Assembly: GCA_965208275.1 (NCBI GenBank)
Contig: OZ242331.1
Span: 1,612,001 to 1,676,000 of the forward strand
Length of the DNA stretch: 64,000 bases
Origin: Bin5 sp022827195
GTDB lineage: Bacteria > Chloroflexota > Anaerolineae > Caldilineales > Caldilineaceae
Direction: 5' to 3'
This document shows, one piece after another, positions 35,155 to 43,335 of the stretch; position 1 is the stretch's first letter; the number at the start of each line of letters is the position of its first letter. Below the pieces are notes generated by a model that saw only the letters and a list, made by a program, of their open reading frames with translations, did not search any database and had not been told where the DNA came from. A program made the translations under genes and the position numbers.

Positions 35155-36057
35155 TCAGATGGTGGATTGTCTGTTGCCGGTGCCTTCGGCGGCGCGTGGG
35201 TTCAAGACGTCGATCAGGCCATCGCCAATCAGGTTGATGCTGAGCACGAGGAGGGTGAGGACGAGGCCGGGGAAGCCGGGATACCAAGGGGCGACGGTGA
35301 TGTAGCCGCGTCCGTCGCTGATGATCGATCCGAGGCTGGGCGTGGGGGGCTGGATGCCAAAGCCGAAGAAGCTGAGGCCTGCTTCGTACATGATGGCGCC
35401 GGGAATGCCCATCGAGAATGCCACGACTATGGGCCCCATGCAGTTGGGCAGGACGTGGCGCAGGAGGATGCGGCTGTTGCCGGCGCCAATCGAGCGGGCG
35501 GCCTCGACGTAGGTCTGCTCTCTGATGGCGAGGACCTGGCCGCGAACAAGGCGGGCGACGTCGGGCCAGGCGACGAGGACAAGGGCGACGCAGACGGTGA
35601 CGAGGCCGGGGCCGAGGGCGGCGGTTACGGTCATGGCGAGGAGGATGACGGGAAAGGCGAGCATAATGTCGGTCAGTCGCATGATGACGTTGTCGACGAC
35701 TCGGGGGAAGAAGCCGGAGATCAGGCCAAGCAGTGTGCCTGCGACCATCGAGAGGCCGCGCACGAGGATGCCGACGATGAGCGAGGTGCGGAGGCCGAAG
35801 ACGACGCGGGCGAAGATGTCGCGGCCGAGCTGGTCGGTGCCGAAGAGGTTGCGGGGGTTTGGGGGGAAGGGGGGCGTGAGCGTCTGGCCGTCCTGTTCGC
35901 GGCGCATTTCGATCTGGGTGGGATCGGCGGCGATGAATGGGGCAAAGATCGCCAATAGCACGAATATGATTACGACGGCTACGCCTACCAAGGGCAGGTA
36001 GTCGCGGCGGAAGCGGCGCCAGTCAAGCGTAGCGGATGCGCGGGTTGATGAACGCAT
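35155..36057 (-). CDS. ABC peptide/nickel-type transporter permease (DppC/OppC family)
   Basis: A 300-residue permease with a single N-terminal membrane segment (DYLPLVGVAVVIIFVLLAIFA), the periplasmic linker NLFGTDQLGRDIFARVVFG typical of the family, and five more segments. The EAA loop is TYVEAARSIGAGNSRILLRH. It overlaps the DppB-like gene by 35 bases. The C-terminal NLIGDGLIDVLNPR is the conserved end. No DppD/DppF ATPases are found in this window. Confidence 0.95.
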   Translation of the reverse strand: MRSSTRASATLDWRRFRRDYLPLVGVAVVIIFVLLAIFAPFIAADPTQIEMRREQDGQTLTPPFPPNPRNLFGTDQLGRDIFARVVFGLRTSLIVGILVRGLSMVAGTLLGLISGFFPRVVDNVIMRLTDIMLAFPVILLAMTVTAALGPGLVTVCVALVLVAWPDVARLVRGQVLAIREQTYVEAARSIGAGNSRILLRHVLPNCMGPIVVAFSMGIPGAIMYEAGLSFFGFGIQPPTPSLGSIISDGRGYITVAPWYPGFPGLVLTLLVLSINLIGDGLIDVLNPRAAEGTGNRQSTI

Positions 36058-36949
36058 AAAGAAGGTCCACGAGCAGTGTAACGAGCGAAACGCAGAGGGC
36101 GAGCAATAGAACGGAGGCCTGGAGTGCGGGCAGGTCGCGGAAGACGAGTGCGTCGTAGGCGTACTTGCCGAGGCCGGGCCAGGAGAAGATGACCTCGATT
36201 ATGGGCGTGCCGCCGAGCAGGCGCACAAAGTCGGTGCCGACGACGGTTACGATGGGAATGAGTGCGTTGGGTAGCATGTGGCGGCGCATAATGAGTGCGG
36301 CTGCGAGGCCCTTGGCGCGTGCGGTGCGGATGTAGTCTTCGCTGGTAATCTCAAGAAGGGCGGCGCGGGCGATGCGGGCGAGGAGGCCCATCGAGGGAAG
36401 GGCCAGCGTGACGGCGGGCAGGATGATGAAGCTATCAAAACCGCCTCCGTAACCGGAGGGCGGCAGCCAGCGCAGCATGACGGCGAAGAAGATCTGGAGC
36501 ATGAGCGCAAGCCAAAAGAGGGGGAAGGAGAGGTTGAGCGCGGCGATTGCCATGATGAGGCGGTCGGCCCAGCCGTTGCGGTGGGTGGCTGCGACGACCC
36601 CGAGCCAGATGCCGAGCAGGGCACTGATCAGTTCGGCCGAGACGGCGAGTTGCACGGTCTTGGGGAAGACTTCGATCAGGTCGGAGAGGATGGGCCGCCG
36701 CGATTGGTAGGAACGGCCGAACTGTCCGCGTGCCAGGTCCCAGAGATTGTCGAAGTATTGGACGTAGAGAGGGCGGTCGAAGCCCATCTGCTCACGAATG
36801 TTTTCGACGACGTCGGGGTCGGCGAATGGGCCGGCCATCATGCGGGCGGGGTCACCGGGCAGGATGTTGAGCAGGGCGAAAAGCACGGTGACGAGCCCGA
36901 TGAGGATGGGGATAAAGAGCAGAATGCGGCGGACGATGTAGGCAGTCAT
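36023..36949 (-). CDS. ABC peptide/nickel-type transporter permease (DppB/OppB family)
   Basis: A 308-residue permease. The N-terminus MTAYIVRRILLFIPILIGLV is standard, as is NILPGDPARMMAGPFADPD and the EAA loop YIRTARAKGLAAALIMRRHM. It forms the import channel with the overlapping DppC-like subunit. It starts the minus-strand run that continues to the eIF2B-like gene. The presumed binding protein gene is at 39576-41210, separated by two dioxygenase genes. Confidence 0.95.
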   Translation of the reverse strand: MTAYIVRRILLFIPILIGLVTVLFALLNILPGDPARMMAGPFADPDVVENIREQMGFDRPLYVQYFDNLWDLARGQFGRSYQSRRPILSDLIEVFPKTVQLAVSAELISALLGIWLGVVAATHRNGWADRLIMAIAALNLSFPLFWLALMLQIFFAVMLRWLPPSGYGGGFDSFIILPAVTLALPSMGLLARIARAALLEITSEDYIRTARAKGLAAALIMRRHMLPNALIPIVTVVGTDFVRLLGGTPIIEVIFSWPGLGKYAYDALVFRDLPALQASVLLLALCVSLVTLLVDLLYAFINPRIRYA

Positions 36950-37421
36950 GGCTCGTCAGCAACTGGATCCGAGAATTGGCGCAGCACAGGCGGCTGGCGA
37001 ATGAGCTAGTGGAGCTCTATCTGCGTGGGACTAGCGTCTGCTAGTCTAGCCTGTTCAGGGCGGCCCACTTCCGAGCAAGCCGCTGAACGGAAACACTATT
37101 TGTCCATTGCTGAGCCAGACCGCAGCATCAAATGAATCCTCCGACTTGACTTGCAAGTCCAAAAAGAAGGAAACTTAGGGCTGGCTAGAAGGATACCCCA
37201 AAATATACCGATTTGCCACTTTCCTCAAGAGGATCCACTTGTCCGTTCGGGAATTCGTAGGACCCTGAAAGTCGGGCGCTAATCGACATTGAGTGTGAAC
37301 GGTCGAAGCAATGCCGCAGGCCAGTCTGGTTAGTGAAGACTCCTATAAGCATGAGTAGTCAAGGGCGATGACAGAGGCTCCCCAACAAGGCTTTTCGAGC
37401 GGTGACAGAAGGGAGGAGAAA
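36950..37421. promoter_or_regulatory. Divergent control region between the permease run and a PhyH gene
   Basis: 472 bases without a gene, between oppositely pointing transcription units. Two perfect inverted repeats stand out: GACTAGC-GTCT-GCTAGTC (37029-37046) and the palindrome GACTTGCAAGTC (37148-37159), the latter overlapping TTGACT at 37146-37151. A TATAAG (37345-37350) before the plus-strand gene could be a -10 element. These are candidate operators for a local regulator, which is not encoded in view. Confidence 0.5.
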
Positions 37422-38303
37422 ATGAAACCCTTTGTTGAATCGAATGATCTATCGAACGATGGGGAAGCGCTGCGACGGAGGGCAGATCGCGATGGTTACC
37501 TGTTCCTGCGAAACTGGGTGGACAAGGAGGCGGTCCTTGCCACACGGAGGGATATTGCGGGTGTGCTGCAGGATGCGGGGTGGATCGACGGCGGGATGGA
37601 ACCTGAAGAAGCGATGACGAGCCATCCGCCGCACGTGTCGGGGGAGCCTGAGTTCTCGCCGGTTTACGACAGGGTCCAGCGGATCGAGTCGTTCCATACG
37701 CTGGCCCACGACGAGAAGATCATGGCGGTTACCGGCCATCTGCTGGGGGATGACGTCCTGCTGCAGCCGAGCAACATCGCCCGCTTCATCTTTCCGACTA
37801 ACCTGGAGCAGACGACGCCGGCCCACCAGGACTTTGTCCATATTCAGGGGACGCCGGACGTTTGGACGGCCTGGCTGCCACTTGGGGACTGCCCGCGCCT
37901 TATGGGCGGGCTGGGCGTACTGACAGGCTCGCACAAGTTCGGCGTATTGCCGGTTTCGCGCTCGCTAGGCGCGGGCGGCTTGAGAGCCCATTTCGAGAAA
38001 ATCGGCGGCGAATGGGTGTCGAGCCCGTTCGACAACGGGGACATTCTATTTTTCCACAGTCACACAGTGCACCGGGGTCTACCGAATCTATCGGGGAACC
38101 GCCTGCGGCTATCGGTCGATTTCCGATACCAGCGGGCCTCGGACCCGGTGATGGACAAGGTTCTAATGCCGCATCAGGGACGCCTGTCCTGGGAAGATGT
38201 ATACCGGGGCTGGAAGTCGGACCGCTATCAGTATCACTGGAAGCGGTTCGATCTCACGCCTGTCGAGAAGGTCCCGGTCGAACCGGTTGACGAAGCTGTG
38301 TGA
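37422..38303 (+). CDS. Phytanoyl-CoA dioxygenase (PhyH) family oxygenase
   Basis: A 293-residue protein; ATG 37422 has GGGAGGAG four bases upstream, better than the frame start at 37368. The iron pair is H-x-D in TPAHQDFVHIQ, the distal His lies in FFHSHTVHRGLPN, and WLPLGDCPRLMGGLGVLTGS is the middle signature. The N-terminal DGYLFLRNWVDKEAVLATR is typical. It is the only plus-strand gene in this island and points towards a convergent PhyH gene 14 bases away. Confidence 0.92.
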   Translation: MKPFVESNDLSNDGEALRRRADRDGYLFLRNWVDKEAVLATRRDIAGVLQDAGWIDGGMEPEEAMTSHPPHVSGEPEFSPVYDRVQRIESFHTLAHDEKIMAVTGHLLGDDVLLQPSNIARFIFPTNLEQTTPAHQDFVHIQGTPDVWTAWLPLGDCPRLMGGLGVLTGSHKFGVLPVSRSLGAGGLRAHFEKIGGEWVSSPFDNGDILFFHSHTVHRGLPNLSGNRLRLSVDFRYQRASDPVMDKVLMPHQGRLSWEDVYRGWKSDRYQYHWKRFDLTPVEKVPVEPVDEAV

Positions 38304-38317
38304 GGGGCGTTTTCCAC

Positions 38318-39445
38318 TCAGAGACCGAGGTCTCTCAGATTGTAATTTTCGAGGATGCTGGCGCGCGTTTCTTCGCTCCAGCGGTTTTGTTCTTCCTGCC
38401 CTGTGAGCGGCTGATAGCGGTAGGGGGTTTCCTGCGGAAATCGCTGACGGCGGGCGTCGATCGCGAGGGCGATGAGGCGGGAGCGCTCGTATACTCGGTC
38501 CTCGTCATAGACGACTTCCATGTTGTTGTGGCGGGTGCGGGCGTTAAGGACGGACCGGCGGCGGTGGAAGCCGAAGTTGATGGTGATGCGCCGCTGAGGC
38601 GAGGTGTTGGCAAATGAGGCGTGCAGGGCCTGGCGGTTGGCGATGACCACGTCGCCAGGCTCGCAGACCATGGGCACGGCGCCGGGCAGCCGGTCGGAGC
38701 CGTTGGCGTCGACCATCGCTTTGATGTCCATTTTGCCCTGTTTGTGGGAGCCGGGGAGCAGCCAGACGCCGTTCTCGGCTGTGCTGCCGTATAGTTGGGC
38801 CATGAAGTTGAAGCCGTGTGTACCCTGATCCCAGTCGGGGCTGTCCCAGTGGGTGGTGCCGTCGTGGTGCCAGGCGACTGAGGGGCCGAGGCCGGCGCGC
38901 TTGACGATGACCGACTCCGTGAAGGGCGTGAAGTCGGGCCCGTTGATATTTTCGGCGACGGCGAGCAGCTTCGGATGACCGTAGAGGCGAAGGCAGCTGT
39001 CCATAATCTGGAGCGGGCTGGCGATGCTGTTGATGACATAGTCGGGGGCGTCGTCGGGCGGCGCGGGTTCGGCCATCTTTGCGGGATGGCGACCGCTGTT
39101 GTATTCGGTGCCGCCATAGGGATCGCTCAGGGGCTTTGCGAAGCGGAAGGTCGGGCGCGCGAGGTGGTTGCCGAGCGCGGGGCGGCCCTGGGCGTCGACG
39201 TCGGCGTCCTTGGTGTAGGGCGCGCGCTCGAAGGCACTTTCCATGTCGGTGCGCAGATCTTCGAGCTCCTCGGGGCTCAGGGCGCCCTCGAAAACGTAGA
39301 ACCCGCAGCGCCAGTAGGCATCGGAGATCTCCCGAGCGAGCAGGCCATCACTTTCAAAGCGAATGGGGCCGCGATTGCCCAATTCGAAGGCCCTGCGTTC
39401 TCCCGCGCGCACGTAGGCGTCCAACCCTTCGGCGTCCTGAGTCAT
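38318..39445 (-). CDS. Phytanoyl-CoA dioxygenase (PhyH) family oxygenase, long form
   Basis: A 375-residue dioxygenase, longer than the other four in the window. ATG 39445 follows GGGAGG; the frame extends to 39508 without support. Iron ligands are H-x-D in SVAWHHDGTTHWD (either His of the pair) and the distal His in RQALHASFANTS. A C-terminal extension after about residue 320 (VLNARTRHNNMEVVYDEDRV) is basic and has no counterpart in the smaller copies. It follows a binding-protein gene on the same strand after a hairpin. Confidence 0.9.
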   Translation of the reverse strand: MTQDAEGLDAYVRAGERRAFELGNRGPIRFESDGLLAREISDAYWRCGFYVFEGALSPEELEDLRTDMESAFERAPYTKDADVDAQGRPALGNHLARPTFRFAKPLSDPYGGTEYNSGRHPAKMAEPAPPDDAPDYVINSIASPLQIMDSCLRLYGHPKLLAVAENINGPDFTPFTESVIVKRAGLGPSVAWHHDGTTHWDSPDWDQGTHGFNFMAQLYGSTAENGVWLLPGSHKQGKMDIKAMVDANGSDRLPGAVPMVCEPGDVVIANRQALHASFANTSPQRRITINFGFHRRRSVLNARTRHNNMEVVYDEDRVYERSRLIALAIDARRQRFPQETPYRYQPLTGQEEQNRWSEETRASILENYNLRDLGL

Positions 39446-39465
39446 TGCTTCATCCTCCCGGAAAC

Positions 39466-39499
39466 GCACGCCACACGCCACACATGACGTGTGGCGTGC
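39466..39499 (-). terminator. Strong GC-rich hairpin between binding-protein and PhyH genes
   Basis: GCACGCCACACG (39466-39477) and CGTGTGGCGTGC (39488-39499) form a perfect 12-bp stem with a 10-base loop; an alternative 9-bp stem uses 39475-39483 and 39489-39497. There is no T-run. It lies between the stop of the transporter gene and the ribosome site of the dioxygenase, so it may limit readthrough or stabilise mRNA. Confidence 0.55.
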
Positions 39500-39575
39500 A
39501 GCGTTCACTGCTTGATCAGTCAGTTCATGCGGTTGGTCTGCGTCCGCCCGGTGGCGGTCGCGGTCAGCCGCGTTC

Positions 39576-41210
39576 TTATTCGTCTACCCAGACGCGATGG
39601 AACATGTGCGTGTCCATCGGCGACGGCACGTAGTTCTGCAAACGCGGGGTCGAGACGTCTACGTAGATGTTGTGCATGAGGGGGATGTAGGGCAGCTCCT
39701 CGGCGAACATCTCGTCGATCTGCCGGTAGAGGGCGACGCGTTCGGCGTCGTCGATTGTGGCGCGTGCGGTGGCGATGATGGCGTCTACATCTGGGTTGGC
39801 GTAGCGGGCGACGTTGCCACCGCCGCCGATGTTGTCAGAGTGCATGAGCGGATAGTAGAAGCCGTCGGGGTCGGCGTAGTCGGTGACGCGATAGGTTGAG
39901 GCGAGGACGAAGTTTCCTGCCTCCAACGCCTCCAGAAGCGGGCCGAACTCGGTCGGTCTGAGCTCAATGTTTATCCCAATTTCCTTGAGGTTGGCCTGGT
40001 AGATCTCGAAGAGTTTGAGCAGGTTGCCCCAAGGCGGCAGGATCAGCTCGTGGGTGCCGGGGAGGCCGTCGGGATAGCCGGCCTCGGCCATCAGGGCCTT
40101 GGCGGCCTCGATGTTTCTGGGATAGTTCAGGACGGCGTCTTCATTGTGTCCGAGCAGCCCCGGTGGGAGCAGGCCATGGGCAACGTTTGCGCGGCCGTCA
40201 AGACTGGCGACGATGGCATCCATGTCAACAGCGTAGCGAATGGCCTGGCGCAGCTTGGGATTGTTGCCGAACGGCTCCTTATCGAGGTTGACGGTGATGA
40301 AGGAGGTGTGGAAGGTCTCAGCCCAACCCAGTTTTTCTTTGAACACTTCGTCGGTGCTGAAGCGGGCCCAATGGGCGGGGGGGACCCAGGCGACATCGAG
40401 CCGGCCGGCGTCGAGTTCAACGATGCGCGTGTTCTCGTCGCGGATGAAGCGGAACTGGAGCTGGTCGAGGTAGGGCCGCCCGTTCCAGTATTCCTCGAAG
40501 GCATTGAGGGTCACGTCCTGGTTTAGATTCCATTCACCAAGGGTGAAAGGCCCGGCGGCAACGACGTTCTGGCCGAAGTCCTCGCCCCATTTTTCGACCT
40601 CTTCCTGGGGCACGACGGCCAAGTTGATGCTGGCGAGCATCGACTTAAAGGGCGCGAGCGGCTCGGACAGCTGGATCTGCAGCGTGCTGTCATCGACCGC
40701 TGTGATGCCGCTAACCCCGTCGGCGGAGCCGTCCTGGTACTCCTGCGCACCGGCAACGACGGAGAGCATCCAGGCCTTAGGGCTCCGGGTCTCCGGATTC
40801 AGGACGCGTTCAAAGCTATACTTGAAGTCGCCGGCGGTGATCTGGCGGCCGTTGTGGAACTTGGCGCCGTCGCGGATGTTGAAGGTCCAGGTCTTGCCGT
40901 CGTCCGAGACGTCAAAGCTCTCGGCGATGGCCAGCTCGATTTCGCGGCCGTCAGGCGAAAGGCGGAAGAGACCTTCGAGCAGATTGGGGGCGATCACGCC
41001 CTGGTCCCAGCCGGCAATTGCTGCCGGGTCGAAGCTCTTGGGATCGGACGAGACGAAGCCGGCCACCATGCCGCCCATCTTCGGCCCTTCGCTCATGTCG
41101 TCGTCCATGGGTTCGGCAGGGGCGGCGGGTACAGCGACACAAGCGGCCATGAGAGCTACCAGTAGGGCCATGCTGAGAGCCAGCCAAGTCACACGGTGCA
41201 CTGAATTCAT
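39576..41210 (-). CDS. ABC peptide-type substrate-binding lipoprotein (SBP_bac_5)
   Basis: A 544-residue binding protein with a lipoprotein signal (LVALMAACVAVP, Cys near residue 24) and the family hallmarks FNIRDGAKFHNGRQITAGDF and KYSFERVLNPETRSP. The acidic linker DDDMSEG follows. Such proteins deliver peptides, nickel or other small polar compounds to DppB/DppC-type permeases. The permease genes are 2.6 kb downstream in the same direction, split off by two dioxygenase genes. Confidence 0.93.
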   Translation of the reverse strand: MNSVHRVTWLALSMALLVALMAACVAVPAAPAEPMDDDMSEGPKMGGMVAGFVSSDPKSFDPAAIAGWDQGVIAPNLLEGLFRLSPDGREIELAIAESFDVSDDGKTWTFNIRDGAKFHNGRQITAGDFKYSFERVLNPETRSPKAWMLSVVAGAQEYQDGSADGVSGITAVDDSTLQIQLSEPLAPFKSMLASINLAVVPQEEVEKWGEDFGQNVVAAGPFTLGEWNLNQDVTLNAFEEYWNGRPYLDQLQFRFIRDENTRIVELDAGRLDVAWVPPAHWARFSTDEVFKEKLGWAETFHTSFITVNLDKEPFGNNPKLRQAIRYAVDMDAIVASLDGRANVAHGLLPPGLLGHNEDAVLNYPRNIEAAKALMAEAGYPDGLPGTHELILPPWGNLLKLFEIYQANLKEIGINIELRPTEFGPLLEALEAGNFVLASTYRVTDYADPDGFYYPLMHSDNIGGGGNVARYANPDVDAIIATARATIDDAERVALYRQIDEMFAEELPYIPLMHNIYVDVSTPRLQNYVPSPMDTHMFHRVWVDE

Positions 41211-41370
41211 GTCAGTCTCCTTTGTGAGAGTGGATGAAGAGAGTGATTGTGAATGAAGAGAGTATCGCAGGTAGAAGAAGGCGTCCCCTTCACGAAAGGC
41301 ATTGCGTGCGGGAAGACGACGTCCTGGCTGCCAAGCGCTGAGGCGAGATTACCAGACAGGCGACGCGATG

Positions 41371-42420
41371 TCAAACAGACGATTTCGGGTGCGAGAGCGT
41401 ATGCTCGAGCGAGTGCAGGCGGGCGTTGGCGGTGGCGGTGTCCACCTGAAGCGTGTGCAGGACGCCGAACTCTTCGATGATGAAGGAGGCGGAGACGGCG
41501 CCGTGGAGACAGGCGCGGACGGGATCGCTGGTACGGGACAAGCCGACCAGAAAGCCGCCGCAGAATGCATCTCCGGCCCCGGTTGGATCGACAACCTGCG
41601 CGGGATGGGTGGGAATTTGATTCCAGCCTTTCTGGCCGCGCAACAACAGCCGCATGCCGCGTGCGCCCATCTTCACGCCGACGCCGTTTGGCCCGTAGTC
41701 GAGCAGGCGGCGGGCTGCTTCGAAGACGTGACCGCCCGAGTGTTCGCCGCGTTCTTTCTCGCTGATGGCGGCGTCGGCGTGGAGGGCCAATTCTTCGATG
41801 CTCGGCAGCAGGTAATCGATGTTGCGGAGAAGTGCGGCGTCGACCTGGCCCTCCAGGTCCCAGTCCCACCAGGGCCAGTCGAAGCTGATCACGACATCGC
41901 CCCCCCGCAGGTGCTTGAGGAAGGCGGCATTGGCGCGGCTGCAGGGTAGCGGTCCGGGGGCAAAGTGGGCGAAGGCGGCGTGTTGGGCTATGGTCTCCCA
42001 TTGTGAAAGGTCGGGACAGAAGATAGGCCAGATGCGGCGATGGAGGGGGCTGCCGGTGTCGGTGTATTCGCTCTCAAGGTCGATAATCTCGCCGGCGTGG
42101 GCGGGCAGGATGGCGCGGGCCTCTTCGATGCGATCGGTGCGGCTGCCGTCGGGGAAGTAGAAGGCGCGCGAGCGGAGCAGGTGCGGCTCTTCGATGCGCG
42201 TGACGGCGGTGACGTCGATGCCGGCCTCGGCCAGCTGTTCGAGCCATGTCGCGGGATAGTCGGCGCCGACCACGCTAACGAGGCTGACGTCTACTCCCCA
42301 TAGGCGCATGCCGGCAGCGGCGTAGACGGCGTTGCCGCCGAGTTGGCGCGGGGAGACGCGGCCGTCGGGTGTGACGACATCGTCGAGCGTACAGTTGCCG
42401 AGGGCCAGGAAATCGCTCAC
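41371..42420 (-). CDS. PfkB-family carbohydrate kinase
   Basis: A 349-residue kinase whose C-terminal motif VVDPTGAGDAFCGGFLVGLS is canonical and contains the catalytic Asp. The N-terminal substrate region reads RQLGGNAVYAAAGMRLWGVD. A Trp-rich insert (FDWPWWDWDLEGQ) near residue 185 is unusual. It belongs to a run DMF-amidase-like, PhyH, this kinase, binding protein, PhyH. The substrate is unknown. Confidence 0.9.
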   Translation of the reverse strand: MSDFLALGNCTLDDVVTPDGRVSPRQLGGNAVYAAAGMRLWGVDVSLVSVVGADYPATWLEQLAEAGIDVTAVTRIEEPHLLRSRAFYFPDGSRTDRIEEARAILPAHAGEIIDLESEYTDTGSPLHRRIWPIFCPDLSQWETIAQHAAFAHFAPGPLPCSRANAAFLKHLRGGDVVISFDWPWWDWDLEGQVDAALLRNIDYLLPSIEELALHADAAISEKERGEHSGGHVFEAARRLLDYGPNGVGVKMGARGMRLLLRGQKGWNQIPTHPAQVVDPTGAGDAFCGGFLVGLSRTSDPVRACLHGAVSASFIIEEFGVLHTLQVDTATANARLHSLEHTLSHPKSSV

Positions 42421-42487
42421 CGGGACTTGTGTGTTCTCGTTTCTTTATGCGTCCTGCCGACTTTCTCGTCCAACCGATTCCGCCGGG

Positions 42488-43285
42488 TCAGACACGCATG
42501 CGCAACATGGGGTGGCTGAATGACACTTCGATCGTTTCGTTGGTGCGGGCGGACTTGGTGCCCGGCGTCATGTAGTGGATGGCGAGGGCGCGGCGCTGCC
42601 GGTCGGTCGTGTTGGGCGCGGTGCGGTGCAGGGTCTGGCAGTGGTGCAGCGTGATGCCGCCGGCGGGCAGGTCGGCTACGACGGCCTGGCTGTCGTCGAC
42701 CAATTTGCCCATATCGAGCAGCACGTCGCTGCCCTGGGCCTGGTCGTGAATCATGGGTCTCAGATGGGAGCCAGGAATGAATTGCATGGCGCCGTTGTGG
42801 AGGTCTACGTCGTCGAACGTGAGCCAGCAGCTGACCAGGTTGGCGGGCAGGCACTTCCAGTAGGCGTTGTCCTGGTGCCAGAATACGGGGCCGCCGTGGT
42901 GGGGTGGCTTGTAGATGGCCTGGTTGTGGAAGAGCTGGATGTTTGGGCCGAGAACATCCTCAATAATGTCCAGAAGGCGCTCGTGATAGGTGAGCTGGTG
43001 GAAGCTAAGGTTGTGCTCGGAGATCTGCATGAATTGGAGCAGTTCCTGCTCGTCGTCGCCGTGGTCGTGGTCGTCTTCGCCGGTGACGGCCAGGTTGCGG
43101 ACGGGGCGTTCGCCGCTGCGGGCGAGGGCGAATTCGGCGTCGTATTCGGCGCGCATCTCGTCGATGAGTTCATCTTCGAGCACCTTGCCGACGACCAGGA
43201 ATCCGTTCTCCCAGAAGCTGGCGACCTGTTCCTGGCTGAGGGCTTTGTAGCCGTTTCGAGCTTCAACTGTTTGGGCGGACTGCAT
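42488..43285 (-). CDS. Phytanoyl-CoA dioxygenase (PhyH) family oxygenase
   Basis: A 265-residue protein; ATG 43285 has AGGAGA nine bases upstream, whereas the frame to 43339 overlaps the preceding gene. Iron ligands are H-x-D in PVFWHQDNAYWKC and distal His in TLHRTAPN; NGAMQFIPGSHL is the family signature. A short Asp/His run (GEDDHDHGDDEQE) near residue 70 is odd and could be a metal-binding loop. It starts 50 bases after the amidase-like gene. Confidence 0.92.
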   Translation of the reverse strand: MQSAQTVEARNGYKALSQEQVASFWENGFLVVGKVLEDELIDEMRAEYDAEFALARSGERPVRNLAVTGEDDHDHGDDEQELLQFMQISEHNLSFHQLTYHERLLDIIEDVLGPNIQLFHNQAIYKPPHHGGPVFWHQDNAYWKCLPANLVSCWLTFDDVDLHNGAMQFIPGSHLRPMIHDQAQGSDVLLDMGKLVDDSQAVVADLPAGGITLHHCQTLHRTAPNTTDRQRRALAIHYMTPGTKSARTNETIEVSFSHPMLRMRV

Positions 43286-43335
43286 TTGGAAATTCTCCTG
43301 TATCGATTTGCTTGCTCGCGCTGGATTTCGAGGTC

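Noticed and set aside
35167..35958. Plus-strand open frame of 263 codons opposite the DppC-like permease
   Set aside because: Acidic, low-complexity translation typical of the antisense of a membrane protein gene.
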